A DNA stretch of 64,000 bases, from assembly GCA_949710005.1 (NCBI GenBank), contig OX453275.1, forward strand, positions 5,528,469 to 5,592,468, read 5' to 3'. Below the pieces are notes generated by a model that did no database searches, was not told the origin of the DNA, and was given only the letters and a program-made list of their open reading frames with translations. Both the position numbers and the translations under genes were made by a program. Positions within the stretch are counted from its first letter, which is position 1. Each line of letters begins with the position of its first letter. Shown here one piece after another: positions 1 to 12,400 of the stretch. The stretch comes from Ricordea florida (Eukaryota; Cnidaria; Anthozoa; Corallimorpharia; Ricordeidae).

Positions 1-664
1 TGGCAGCATAGAGAGCTCAGCACGGCTCCTTTTGAAGGATTACTTGTTTGACGTTTTCGCCTAAGTGTTCAGGCCTTATTTCAATGGGTTATTGCAGCTT
101 AAGTCAATTTAACTGCTCAGGCTCATATGAATAATGTGGCCGTACGGTCTATAAACTTCTAACTGCGACCGTTTACTTCAGTGCAAATGTGTGAAAACGT
201 TTGTAGGCAGGGAGCAGATCTATTGTAATACAAAAAATATAGAAAAGCGAGATTGCTCAATATTTCTAACTGAGACCCAGCGGTTATCAAAAAAGACAAT
301 AGTTCAATAGTTATTTGTGATAAAAACATCCGCATGCGGAGCCCAAGCTCCAGATATAAGAGGATTCAGTATATAAAAATGCAACGATATTGTTTTTATT
401 TTATAAGTTTCAGGCAAATTGTTTCAAATCGGGTGCCGCGGTGCCTTCTGTGAAACGTCTAGATGAAGACATCACGTCTTGCTTGGAATAACCTTGAAAT
501 TTAATAAAAGATTGGGAATCAATAAAAAAAATCAATAAAAGCTTCTCAGTGTAAAAGATAGGAATGTAAGAATATAAAATAAAATATATTGAGCTTCCTG
601 GTTCTCTTAAGTCGTTGAAACACGTGAACAAAATATTCATGCATCGTTTTAAAAGACTTAACTT
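1..664. repeat. duplicated noncoding block, left part (matches 49650-50465)
   Basis: This stretch aligns in the same orientation with 49650-50465, with moderate divergence and small indels. Shared landmarks include the run ending in CTCAGGCC near 75 and 49752, the AATGTGGCCGTACGGTCTATAA stretch near 135 and 49855, and the CTTCCTGGTTCTCTTAAGTCG stretch near 595 and 50395. The short reading frames here are not conserved between copies. In the right-hand copy this block lies directly upstream of the fluorescent protein promoter, so a paralogous FP gene may lie just left of this window (inference). Confidence 0.7.
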
Positions 665-860
665 GCAGACTATGGGGACTCTCAGCACTCACTTATACAC
701 ATTTCGGATTCCACAAAAAGCCAAAATGCTTAGTTTTGGAATCACGCTCAACTGTTCACAAACGGAAGATTTAAGTCAAGTTTCAGAGTACCTTGACACT
801 AATATTGTGGTCGTTTTGTCCTAACATGTTGACGTATTGTCCTTTGAACTCAATAGAAAG
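665..860 (-). promoter_or_regulatory. diverged copy of the fluorescent-protein upstream region
   Basis: This stretch resembles 49165-49360, the region immediately upstream of the FP gene. The shared core is GGAATCACGCTCAACTG followed by TCACAAAC at 738 and 49257, with further agreement on both sides. The TATATAA box of the FP promoter is replaced here by a weaker TTATACAC. No FP exon 1 follows on the minus strand, so this is either a promoter relic or part of the repeat from which the FP promoter derives. Confidence 0.45.
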
Positions 861-904
861 AGTCTATCCTTGACTGATACAAGCGCTTATTTTCTAAACC
901 AACT

Positions 905-1345
905 TTGAGACCTTCCAGTACACACACTTCAGGTCTTGTTTCCCACTGGGAGTCAAGAAAGGTCTTATCAAAGGCAGACCGCAAAAAACGAACTCTTTTA
1001 AAGACTGAAATTTTTGATGAAAACATCAACAGATTCAAACAAAACCTAAGAGCAAGAGACTACCCAAACAACCTAATCGAGAAAGTGCTCTCAGAAGTGA
1101 AATTCTCTCAGAAGTCAAGCCTAAGAGAAAGAACAAAAGCGCGCAAAATGATACTACCCATTGTAACACAGTACAATCCATGTGTTGTCAACTTAAGAAA
1201 GATCCTTAAGGACGTACAAATGGCATCTAAATCACAACCTTTGCAAAAGACAAGTCTATAAAGAACCTCCTCTTGTTTCACAAAAGAGGGGTAAATCTCT
1301 ACAAGACATACTGGTCAGGGCCAAATTTAAGTGTTGCCTGCTCAT
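905..1345 (+). pseudogene. Penelope-like retroelement RT C-terminal fragment
   Basis: The frame at 905-1261 encodes the distal part of a Penelope-like reverse transcriptase: an RFKQNL..RDYP..LI stretch, then ILPIVTQYNP, LRKIL and a lysine-rich linker. After the stop at 1259-1261 the alignable sequence continues in another frame to about 1330 (EPPLV, then RGKSLQDILVRAKF), so at least one frameshift is present. A poly-A run follows at 1360-1373. A better-preserved relative is at 52430-52696. The RT palm and the GIY-YIG endonuclease are not visible. The family assignment rests on remembered linker motifs of cnidarian Penelope elements. Confidence 0.6.
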
Positions 1346-3572
1346 CAGTAATACTATAAAAAAAAAAAAAAAACATAAAAAAAACAAAACAACAAAAGCC
1401 TGGCTTCCGGAGCAAACAGCTGGGTTCTTTTGTATTGAGGGGACATATTTTCCCTCACAGATCAGGTATTTTATTTTTGAAACAATTCGTGTAATCCCAT
1501 CTGCATCACGGTATTAACACGTCGTGGGTTAATTTCCTAGCGGTAACAAAATGCTCTTCAATGGGGAACTATGGAAGTTGCGCCTCCCCGTAACGACTTC
1601 TTGCCGACTACCACAGCGAACGTGCCAAAGTATATGAACGTTATTACTTTCATTAGGGGTTTTGTAACTGCTACAAAGAGGTTTCTATGTATTCACAGTT
1701 CTTGTGCTGTTGTATTCACTGTCAATCGAGAAACTGAAAAAGAATAACTGCGCCGTTGTACTGTTTTAAAATATATTAAATTCATGGTAAATTTGATAAA
1801 AGCCCTGCGCTCACAATGGCAGAGTTGTTCATTACTTTCTTGTGGCATTACTTTGATGCTGCCTATTGTCAATAGGAACTGGTGTCTCCCGGGTTAAAAA
1901 AAAGAAACATGCGAAAAATTAAATTTCAAAAGTTATCGAAAAAGAGCATTTTGCAAGTACAGTAATATGAAACATACGCTGTAGCTAGTATATGATTTAA
2001 TAAGGATGTATTAAATTCCACTTGATCTAAGGCACTGATGCAAATAAAGTCTTTCCAGTAGAACCTCATACAATCTGCGCGCCCTAACCCCAAACAAGTA
2101 TGATGGAACGACATTAATTAGCCGGCTGTCTCAATAAAGTGTTTGTTGTCAGGCCTTTTCAAAAAGGCTCTGCGCCATTTCGGCCTACAATGGGTAGTCG
2201 CGCCGGAGTCGCCAGGTTCCAGCATGAAAGAAATATGTAATTGTAGCTAGTCAGGGCACTAGAACTTTTACCTTTACAATAAGAATAATGAGAACAGCAA
2301 GTGCTTTTATAGACTGAAGGGAGTAAAGGTAAGAGATCGATTGAATAAAAAGCTCAGCCTTGCTGAACCGGACAGTCTGGAAAGTTTCTTTTCCAGCTGT
2401 TAGCTAGAAACCGAACAAATTGCAAAAATGGCAATAATGCTTTGTATGGCTAAATGTAAAACTATAGAATGCTAGCAGAAGGTATTCAAACGTGTTCCTG
2501 ACATTGGCAATTTTGAAATATTCCCTTAAAAACAAAGCTGCCTTGATTAAACGAAAAAATGTCAGACACTAAAACCTTGAGGCGTTTGAAAGAGCAATAA
2601 CGGAGATTAATCACTGCTCAGGTTTTTTTTTTAAAAAAAACGCTTGAGGCAAAACAGAAACCCGCAGGGGGCCTATTTTTAGGAGCAAACTACTGCTTTA
2701 AGTACATTTACAAATCTAGCATTTTGCTTCTAGATTAAGATAGAGGTTTCTTTGTCTTCACAGTTCTTGTGCTGTCGTAATCAGTTCTAATCCAAAAAAA
2801 TAAATCAAAATGTACTGTTTTAAGAGTATATATTTTGGTAGAGGTGTTTATTCCTTTCTTATGGCATTCTTTTGGCGCTGCCTAATGTCGCCGTTAATAA
2901 AAAAAAATATAAAAAAATTACACGGAACGCCATTATCCTGTCTCAACAAAGTGCTTTTCAAAAAGGTCATGCAGCATCTCGGCCTTCAATGGGAAATAGC
3001 CGGAGTCGGGTCCCAGCATCATGGGAGGAAATAGTTGAAGCTCAGAGTACTAAATCTTCATTATCCCCACACAATAAATACATGATAACTTTCCGTTTCT
3101 CGCTGTTAGCAAGAAAAGCAACAAATTGAAACGGCTCATGCCGTCTTTTCGTGTGACGAAAATTTCTGAAAACAGCAAAAATGGTTTGTATGGCTGAATG
3201 CAAAACTATGTAACTGTCAAGTATAGAAACTAATAACATTTGAGGTATGATAAGTTGTAATTCTTTTTAGCAGAGTTTACGTTCTCTTTGCAATGTTTGT
3301 TTCAAGTCTACTGGCTTTATTTGTCTGCCTATTGATAATAATGTACTTGTTTCTATTGAATTTGCGAGAAGCTAATAAAGTGTTTTTATATCCTGATAAT
3401 TACTGAATGAAATTTTGGCAGGCATGGTTTCTTTTCCATAAGTATTACTTGTCCTTCCAAACGGATTACAAAATCTTGTATATAAATGATGTGCGATCAC
3501 AGGCGGCAAAATCTTTACAACAATACCTGACGTGATAGCTCTTGAATCTTAATGTTTATGATATGTTATTAA
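1346..3572. repeat. duplicated noncoding block copy A (matches 50818-51960 and 54195-55520)
   Basis: From about 1491 to 3390 the sequence matches two other places in the same orientation. Landmarks are GGTAACAAAATGCTCTTCAA (1543, 54237), the GTTTCTATGTATTCACAG segment (1681, 2750) and the AACGCCATTATCCTGTCTCA segment (2927, 51472, 55078). Within this copy the segment around 2110-2400 is partly repeated at 2930-3150, so there was also internal duplication. I find no gene: the frames differ between copies. Confidence 0.65.
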
Positions 3573-4242
3573 GGTTACCGTATACCTTCGCGGGTGTCCT
3601 TCGCGAAAAAAATATTACCGCGCTGTCTTAAATACAACCACTACAAATTATATATCAATGTCAAGGTTATAGAATGCTCTATTCGATAAAAATTGTTTCG
3701 CAGGCGAGCGCGACCTAAAAGCGCGAAACGACCGACGTCCCTTTGAGCGAATTTATCAGGTATCAAACTCAACCGAGTAAACAAAACTACTGTATTATAT
3801 CATTCACAAGGCATCAATCATCAAAACCGTGTCAGGGATTTCCGTTTTTTTAAATTGATCCCCCGCAATGGCCATTGTTGTGAAAGGTATCGGTAAATTT
3901 TTGATCATCAAAATTGACAGAAAAATTGCGAAGGAACCAATAGAAATATCGAAAAAGCCTCACACGGTTTTGAAGATTAATGCCTTGTGATTGATATAAT
4001 GCAGTAGTTTTCATTCTAAGGTCGAATTCCATACCCGATAAATTCGCTCAAAGAGACGACGGTCGTTTTGGGGTTTTGGGACGCACTCTCTTTACGGTTA
4101 AAAAAAATCAAAGCGAAATAATTTTTACCGGATAGTGCATTTCATTAGCTTTGTACTGATATATAGTTTGTGGTTGTTACATTTAAGACAGCGCGCAAAT
4201 ATTTTTTTTCGCGAAGGACACCCGCGAAGGTATACGGTAACC
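3573..4242. mobile_element. TTAA-flanked MITE (piggyBac-type target site)
   Basis: Near-perfect terminal inverted repeats read GGTTACCGTATACCTTCGCG inward from 3573 and from 4242, and continue through GGGTGTCCTTCGCG. TTAA flanks both ends (3569-3572 and 4243-4246), the target duplication typical of piggyBac-like elements. The centre (about 3640-4130) also shows inverted similarity, including GCGCGAAACGACC near 3722 against a complementary stretch near 4055, so most of the element folds back. There is no coding capacity. Confidence 0.85.
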
Positions 4243-4442
4243 TTAAGGTCTAGCATATGTTATCAAATTGTGCCGCTACTACAGATGATATCAAAAAGAA
4301 AATTTGATGTCTTCAATGTAAGACTTTTGGAAGCCACAATTCAACAAAAATCGGTTTTTCGCACCCAAAAATCACGTTGTACTGACTCAAGTAAACAAAC
4401 GGACTCAGATCTTTAGTGCTCATTGCATGCTCAATGTCGCGG
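4243..4442. repeat. duplicated block copy A, continued (diverged empty site)
   Basis: Positions 4310-4430 align with 52180-52220 plus 52989-53070 and with the inverted copy at 34340-34455. The junction around CACCCAAAAATCAC (4362-4375) is an unoccupied equivalent of the MITE insertion site at 52212-52220. Confidence 0.6.
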
Positions 4443-4680
4443 AAACCTCGCTGCCGGTCTTCCGCTTCGCTGGTCTAACAAACACTTGGACTGTATATCC
4501 GTTAACTTGCGATTTATTCCGTAGTCCTGTCATGTACGTACCTCTGTAATGTAACTACATTTAAACCTCGCTGCCGGTCTTCCGCTTCGCTGGTCTAACA
4601 AACACTTGGACTGCATATCCGTTAACTTGTGATTTATTCCATGGTCCTGCCACGTACCTCAGGACTTACATTCAGCTATA
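4443..4680. repeat. tandem duplication, 120-bp unit, two copies
   Basis: AAACCTCGCTGCCGGTCTTC begins at 4443 and again at 4563, and about 95 bp after each start are nearly identical. No gene is seen in 4680-4967. Confidence 0.9.
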
Positions 4681-4967
4681 CTCACAATTCTTAGTAAGAC
4701 TCTACAGAAACTCTCTAAAAACTCTTGATTACGATATTCTGAACCTGTATTTATATGTATCCTTACGCAACGGTATTTCGCTCGTATTACACATTGAGCA
4801 ATGTCCTATGTTGTAATGTAACTAAATTTGATAAGCATATTTCTCAATTTTGCATGTTCCTTGACCTTATTTAGTGATCTAAATGTGTTTAACTACTACG
4901 GTTCTTTAACGTGCTAAATCGGACTTGTTATGGTTTCGCAATCTGTCTCCACAGTGTAATCAACACC

Positions 4968-4976
4968 GTAGTCCGT
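4968..4976. other. left 9-bp target-site duplication of the MULE
   Basis: GTAGTCCGT, identical to 17153-17161 and directly abutting the GGCCAG terminus. Confidence 0.9.
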
Positions 4977-5797
4977 GGCCAGGAAAAAGGACTGGACTCT
5001 GGACTGGACTCTGGACTGGACTGGACTGGACTCTGGACTGGACTCTGGACTGGACTCTGGACTGGACTCTGGACTGGACTCTGGACTGGACTGGACTAGA
5101 CGGGGGGGGGGGGGGGGAAGGGTTACTGATTTTAGTATTACAAATAATCACTGGAGGTTAATTGTTAACACTGAAGTATTTGGCGCCATTTGCCTTTAAT
5201 TTGTGCTAATGTTTTACACATACTTAGAAAGTTCTCCTTGATACCATCCCTCACGCTATGCTTTCCGTCGTAATTCCTAGCGGAGAGTTTCACTGTGGGC
5301 GAAGATGTGACACCCAAAACACAGACTCCGTAACTATTTTTAATGTTACACAAAATCATGACCTGTGAAACATGATCTATGAACATTGACTTTGAGTCTC
5401 GTTCCCAATATACCCCGTGTGACAGTGATCTGTCTTTGACGCTTTTAAATACAACGCAATATATATGTTTTTCACATTCTACTTTCTGCTTTCTTTCATG
5501 AATTCCAAAGGACACAGGCTTCGCTTCACTTATCCAGCTTACTGAATTGTACCAAGCTCGCTATCCGTGTGGGTTCTGGAGAATACAACATCTTGAACAT
5601 CTTGAAGCCATTAGCGCTGATCACGCTATTTTGAACACAGACATCATTGTAAAACACTAACCAACTGATAACAAAATGCAATTACAGTAAATGACCATTG
5701 AAATTTGTCAACTGATTATCATCGAATGGATTGCAGGCAATTTCCGATTTCATTCACGGGGTTGAAATTGGGGAGTGGATCCAGTGTGATGCCTGCC
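4977..5797 (+). repeat. MULE left terminal inverted repeat
   Basis: It starts GGCCAGGAAAAAGG, then a GGACTGGACTCT array (4989-5099), a G-run (5102-5117), and unique sequence to about 5797 that matches the reverse complement of 16353-17040 at high identity. The inner end reads GEWIQCDAC in one frame (5767-5793), resembling the middle of a PHD finger. Left and right arms diverge immediately after GATGCCTGCCG. The other frames across the array are repeat artefacts. Confidence 0.88.
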
Positions 5798-6438
5798 GAT
5801 TGCGATTCCATTCACGTTCGTATATCACGCAATTCTAAAAAAGACCCAAAAGTACAAGGAAGACGGGGCTGAAATATTGGAACATAGTTTACTCGTCTAT
5901 CATATCGTTTTTATTAAGCTTATAAGTTCTTCGTTTTCACGTGAGATGTTTCTGTATTCAGAGATGTTTCAACCATTTTAGAGGTAATGAATGTGTTAGA
6001 CTACGTTATTTAAACAAATTGTGTTGGAGGATTCTCTTCCTCGGGGTAGCGAAAACCCCGCGTTCCTTTTTTTTGTTCTCTAAACCTCTCTTTCAAGCTA
6101 AATGTTAATATATGGAAAAATAACTTTTTCGGTAAAAAGGGACCATCGACACTCGCCAAAGAACCCTTAGCCCTCAAAATGCTGCCATCGACTCTTGACC
6201 CTCGACACCGACTCGACCTTGCTTATGAGTGTATATGCAGAAAGGGAAAAATCATCAAAAGTTTCGACATTAAAAATTTACTGCTGACGACCTTGAGCAG
6301 AAAGGGAAGGGGGATTTTAGTGCTGCGAAAGAGTACCTTTTGTATTTTTCCTCAACGATACTGGCAGAATTATAAGAGGAGACAAGTAAGATGGATTAGA
6401 GCTAGTTTCAAGTTTTTTGTCATTTAGTATGTTGTAAT
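5798..6438. other. MULE interior, 3' flank of the transposase gene
   Basis: This stretch lies between the left TIR and the transposase stop codon. It is AT-rich and I see no conserved reading frame. A repeated CATCGAC/ACTCT motif at 6144-6215 is the only local pattern. It probably holds the 3' UTR. Confidence 0.5.
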
Positions 6439-9400
6439 TTAAAGGCCTAGTTTTTTGTTAATGTAATCTTTGTGAGCCTGCACGAAGACTTTTTCTCTGA
6501 TGTCCTCGGGATGAAATGTTAGAAGGGCAGGAATGAAAACTGGTGCTCTCTTCGTAACACACTCCGCGACGGCATGAAAGTAAACATTGGATTCCTTGCT
6601 CTGACGTTTTTCGCCGTCCTGGATATACTCCCTTCTCATTTTGCCAACAATAACCAAGTCCAGAGGCGGCTGTGGAACAGCCGCATTGTTCCGAAGCTTT
6701 TGGTTGCACCCATAGCATATGGATACCCTGCTGTCGCAGTACTTCAGCGAAGTAAGAACGAAGGCCCCTGAGGACGGCGATGGCCTTTTGAAGGAAGTGC
6801 GACCGGTTTCTGGAGTTGCAATTTGTGGACATTCGGAAGTGCTGTCCGATGTGGAAGCTGTCGCTGTTGTCGTAGTGGGTGTAATGTACGTCACAACTGT
6901 ATCGCTTTTCTTTCTTATGGGGCCACCTTTTCGCCTACCTGTGGCTCTTTCTGCCACTTTTTTCCCTCTCCCCTTAGGCATGTCTAATAAAGCAAGTGAC
7001 GTGGCATCAGGCTTGGCCTCCTTGGCAACTTTGTTTAAAAACGCGCGAGTCTCCTCAGACAATTCAGCCACTGCCAGAGTGTGGGCACAAAATTTGTAAG
7101 TAGCCCAGTTCACACAAGACGTGTCACAGGTGAACTTGCCATTTCCCTTGTGAATAACCTTGTGTGGATTATCTGGTGATGACTTGCTGGCTACGAAATA
7201 AACACTGTCCCCGAATCGATGAATGTCTCTTGCGGCATTGCTGAGGATTTGTGAGTTCTTGCCAAAAACTCCTTTCAGTTTCTGGAACGGGATGTGGAGG
7301 ATCTGCGTGTCCTCTGGAGCTACAGAGATTAAGCTTGGATCTTTATTAGACATAGCACCACCTGAGGCGGTGTCACCCGAACATGATGGCTTGTCGGATG
7401 ACGGGCTGCTTCTGTCAGGCCGTAGGACATAAAATGTATCAAATGCTTTTTTCCTCTGTTCTTCTGTCATTCGGTAGAAGTTCGTTTCTTCCAGTTTTTG
7501 GTCCACATATGTTTCATCCAGAAACCATTCTCCTTGTCCGCACATTGCGAGATATTCAAGGGTTTCTTGCCGCGCAACCACTTTACGGATCAGCTCTACA
7601 CATTCGATCATGTCCAACTTGTTTTTGTTTTTTGCATGTTTGATTATAAAGTTAGCGCACTCACTACCATTTTGTGTGTAGACATCAGGAGGATATCCTA
7701 GTCCTGCCATCATTCTAGTCTCGGCTCCCATGCAAGATAGAACAAGAGGGGCTTTCTTGCGAAGAAAGTACTCATAAAATTGCTTTCCCTTTGAATGCCT
7801 TTTTTCCCAGACTGGAAGAAGGAAGTCAAGCCGCTTTCTAAAGTCTTCTTCCGTTAAGCAATCCACTAATCCTGCCTCACGACTAGTTCCAACGTTCCTT
7901 CCAAATATTTTTTTCCTGTACTCATTAGCGAGAGTCTTTGACATTCCTAAATCGTTTTGCTTTCACATTACGTTGTCCTCCATGTGGATGTTGCAAAGCA
8001 AATGAATGGCAAAAGGAAAGACATCTCCGAAAGCCTTGTAAAGATTCCTTTCCTCATCTGTTCCATAACATAATATGTGTTTTAATTTTGGGTTCAATCG
8101 AATTATGGATGACGCCAAATTGTGATAGGATTCATATAGACGTTGCTGGTGTATCATGACAGGGCCTATCATTACCGGATGACAGCCATTCTTTGTCAAT
8201 AACAAAAGGTTTCTATAAGTTGTCACTGCAACATAAAAGTCGCCTATGTTAAAAGTAACGTCAACGCTCAGTGGAGAGAATAATTCTGGATTTGTGCAAA
8301 ATTGTTCAATTTCCCTTAATTGCCGGTTCGTACAAAGTATTGCTTGCAGTTCTGGCGAGGAATACACTTGTCTTACAAAGGCTGACTCGGGGTTGCGATT
8401 TTCCTTCTTGCATATTTGCATTATGTCTACTAGACTATCAGGGGCCTTACTACTACTGGCTGAAGTACTGCCTGATCGTCTGTAGTCAGCCACCTGCTGG
8501 TAGCTTCTGGGATGTTCTCCGGGAGAAGTGAGCTTCTCCACGCCTCCCTTTTCTTCGATGAGACGGTGAAAAACCTCCTTAGGGTTTGAAGCCTGCGCCA
8601 GTTTCTTTATTTCGTCTTTGGTACTGTTTTGCGTAGGGTAGAACGTTTTCCCCTTTTTGGAGTTTCCATGAGGTTTTGCCTCTAGTTTTCTCTCTCCTCT
8701 GGTGAAGATATATTGCAATAACGCATAATCTGTTAGTGCGCCTGAGGGATCTGTCAAAAAAAGTAATATGATAACTTTTTATAACGTAACGAAGGGAGAA
8801 TATAGATGATGGTAATACAGTAAGATCGCCAAAGAGAAACAGAGAGCCTTTTGATTGCAGCTCACGAGAAACGAAATACTCTATTTGAGCTTTGGAGCAC
8901 CTAGTTTTCAGAAAAAAACTACGCTTTACACACCTTACCTTTTATTAAAACAAAACTTTTTTTCACATCCTTATATCGTGCGTGGGTGTAGAAGCGTCTC
9001 TCTATCTTATAGCTTTCGTGTACAGTTCCATGAGGGTCCGCTACTATTTCCACAGAGCCATCTTTCCCTTTCGTTGCATAGAAGGTTTTGGTTCCCGTAC
9101 CCTTCCATACACCACAACCATCCGTAAGGACGTCATGAATGTTTGAGAAGCGTTTGCATTGGAAAACATACACACTGTTTCTGGAGACGGTGAAGGGCTT
9201 AAAGGTGGCAACTCGTTCTTCCGTTAATTTGCCAAGTAACAGTCTTGCTGCTTCCTCTGTTCCAAGACCCTTTTTCTTCGAGGTAAAATAAACAGGCGGA
9301 AGGGCATGGACATCTCCTTCGTTTAAGTCGGATTTCTCTTTGTCACTTCCAGACTCATTAGATTCCTAAAAATTTAATGAAGATTAATGTTAGCCAGTAT

Positions 9401-12400
9401 CGACGGAACCCCAAATGTAAGTGGCAAGTACTCACTGATCCATTTGTCTCGGCAAGTATGATTTGTCTACGTATGATTTTCCAACTTACATCTTTAATTA
9501 AACCATAGCATATGAAAATTTAAGGGAAAAGAGTATAATAATAATAATAATGTTTTATTTAGCTCATATAAATGTACTGACACTGGATTTTTTTACACTC
9601 TTGTTAAGTTGTTAAGGCAGTCAAAGATATTACATATGCGGTTTAGAATGAATTCGAGCTGGGGAGCTAAATGAACTGTTAGGTTTTCTAGTTAGCTCCC
9701 AGTACAATTTAAGTTATGAATTAGAAGCAGGTAATTAATAACAAACAATAGAAAGCACAACAATGAATAAAATGGATAAAGGACTCACGACTTTACAAAC
9801 TCAGCTTAGTGGAAAATTAGTTAAGTTTTTGTTCTGACAGGAGGTAACGTTTTATTTGCTTCGGAAATGCGAATACACTTAAATCTTTTAAAGAAGACGG
9901 AATGTCTTTCCAAATATCAATTGCCATAAAAGAAATTGATTGTTTTCCTGCATTAGTTCTAACTTTATACTTATAAAAATTCTGTTTGGCTGTATATCTT
10001 GTGTTGTATCTATGCATTTTTCTAGCATATTGAAATATATCATGAAATATTTCAGGGAGAAGGCCATTATGCCACAGATGTGAGAATTTCAAAACTTCAA
10101 GACGATAGATGTTATCTACTGTCAGAATGTCTAGTAAATTTAGCAGAGGTTTGGCACTTTCCGTTTCTCTACCAAACGTTTTAGCATAAAATATTAATCT
10201 TACTATATGGTTTTGTTTTACTTGGATTTTCTTTATATGTGTCTTGTGTACACTACCCCACGCTAAAATACTATAGGAAATGTAAGGGTAAATTAGATTA
10301 TAGTAAATTTGTTTTAATTGTTGTATAGATAGATAACGCCGTAATTTGGATATAATTCCAATATGACGAGATAAACGAGAACAAACAAATGCGATGTGAT
10401 GTTTCCAAGTTAAAGATTCGTCAATCATGACTCCGAGATATTTTATACATTGTTTTCGCTCCAATGAGTGGAAGGCGCCATCACTGACCGTAACTCAAAA
10501 TTTCCGTTGAAATTTAGAAAAAAAGAAAAATTAGTTCTTTGGTGCATGTTGAACCCAGTGTAAATGTGACTTATCTATTTTTCAGCAGGTCACAACCAAC
10601 CTCAAACCCACGACCTTCCGATTAATTACCACTGGAAAGAGAGCAGACTGGAACTTGTTTCGAACTCACAACCTCGCAAAATACTCTACCAGCTGATTAG
10701 CTAAACCAGCCGTCTATTCTGGTAGCAGGTCAATAGTGAGTTTATATCTGTACTTGTTTTAGCGATGACTTAACAAATTTACTACACATGCAGTGTGACC
10801 ATTCTTTGTAAAGCCACTGAACAGTACTGTACTGTGGTACTAGCTGTTTGTTTTACTACAGGGGCACCCAACGAGAATATAGTTCAAAACCACTTAAACA
10901 TAGCATTGTTACTTAAGGGGGCAGTCTAGTCAAATTTCAGAGAAATGTTCTAAGCATCTTTAAAACAACAGAGCTCTGTAACGATTTTATAGAAAACAAT
11001 GAAATTTTCACCAGAGCATCCCTTCAGGATGACCTACACAGGAAGGTGTAATTTGAGATGAAGTAGTTAAAAGATAGTTAATGATTAACTCCTGAATTTG
11101 ACCTTATCCGCTGATGGTTGCCGTCTGCCCCACATACTTGTTATGTGCAGAATTCATTGAAAATGAATTCCACTTTCTATCCATAACTAACATGAATTGA
11201 ACTATGATCCTATGGAGCGGTTTCGGGGTAAGGCCATAAGTGTTCCCATGGCAACCAAATCCTTCCAAATATGGGTGTAGAACAGATATCTCCTCAAGTA
11301 TTTAACTTAATCCAATTTCGCTCCATAGGATCATAGTTTACATCCTAAAGGCAGTCTGTGCCAAATTTCACAGCAATTGGTCATATACTTAAGCAAAAAA
11401 TAGTTAGGGGGAGATGCCTACTTCCGGAAAAAGGCAAATTTGAGAAAAATGCCCTTAAAGTTGGCACAAATTTAAACTTTTCCTTAACCGTTTCCATGGC
11501 AACCGATCGCCATTGGCAGATTACATCACGAAAATCGCTTTTATCAGCTTTCACAGGTCAATTTATGTGAAAAAGACTTCGAAAACTTAAAGTAGATGGG
11601 TTAAACTATAGTTTTAAGTAAAAATATAAAAAATGGTTGGATGACCCAAAATTAACAAAAAATCTGACTAGACGGCCCCCTTAAGACTAATTTCCATTTC
11701 TTTTTTTCTTACAGATTTAATTATCATGAAGTTTGTTTTACCCATATTGATTGACAACTTGTTAATATCACACCATTTTTTAACTTTGGCTAGTTCAGAG
11801 TTCATTAAGTGTTCAAGTGTTTTTAGATCCCTTGCAGAAGCGAAGACATTGGTATCATCTGCAAAAATTTTGAAGCACAATTTTTCTGAGCAATTTGGCA
11901 AATCATTTATGTATATTAGAAACAAGAGGGGTCCTAATGTGCTCCCTTGTGGAATGCCACATAGCATTGTCTGCTTGGGGGATTCGACCTCACCCAACGC
12001 AACATATTGTTTCCTGTTTGAGAGATAGCTATGAAACCAGTTTAGAGGAATCCCTCTTATTCCATAAACTTCCAATTTACTTAACAAAATCGAATGGTTC
12101 ACGGTATCAAAGGCTTTTGAGAAGTCTAAGAAAACACCACATGTGTATAAATTATTGTCAATGGCTTGCCTTAGCGTATTTGTGATTTCGGTTATAGCTT
12201 GGGCTGTTGAATGTCCTTTTCTAAACCCAAATTGAGATTGAAAGATGATTTTATGCTTTTCAATGTAGTTGATAAGTTGGTTATAGATACATTTTTCAAA
12301 TATTTGTGTAAAAGTTGATAATGTTGATATAGGGCGATAATTTGCAGGATCTGTAATCTCGCCTCCTTTGTCAATTGGTGTAATCTTGGAAATTTTCAGA

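Noticed and set aside
4911-5199. Frames rich in GLDWT or RVQS repeats at 4911-5199 and 16992-17256
   Set aside because: Translations of the CTGGACT subterminal array of the MULE, not proteins.
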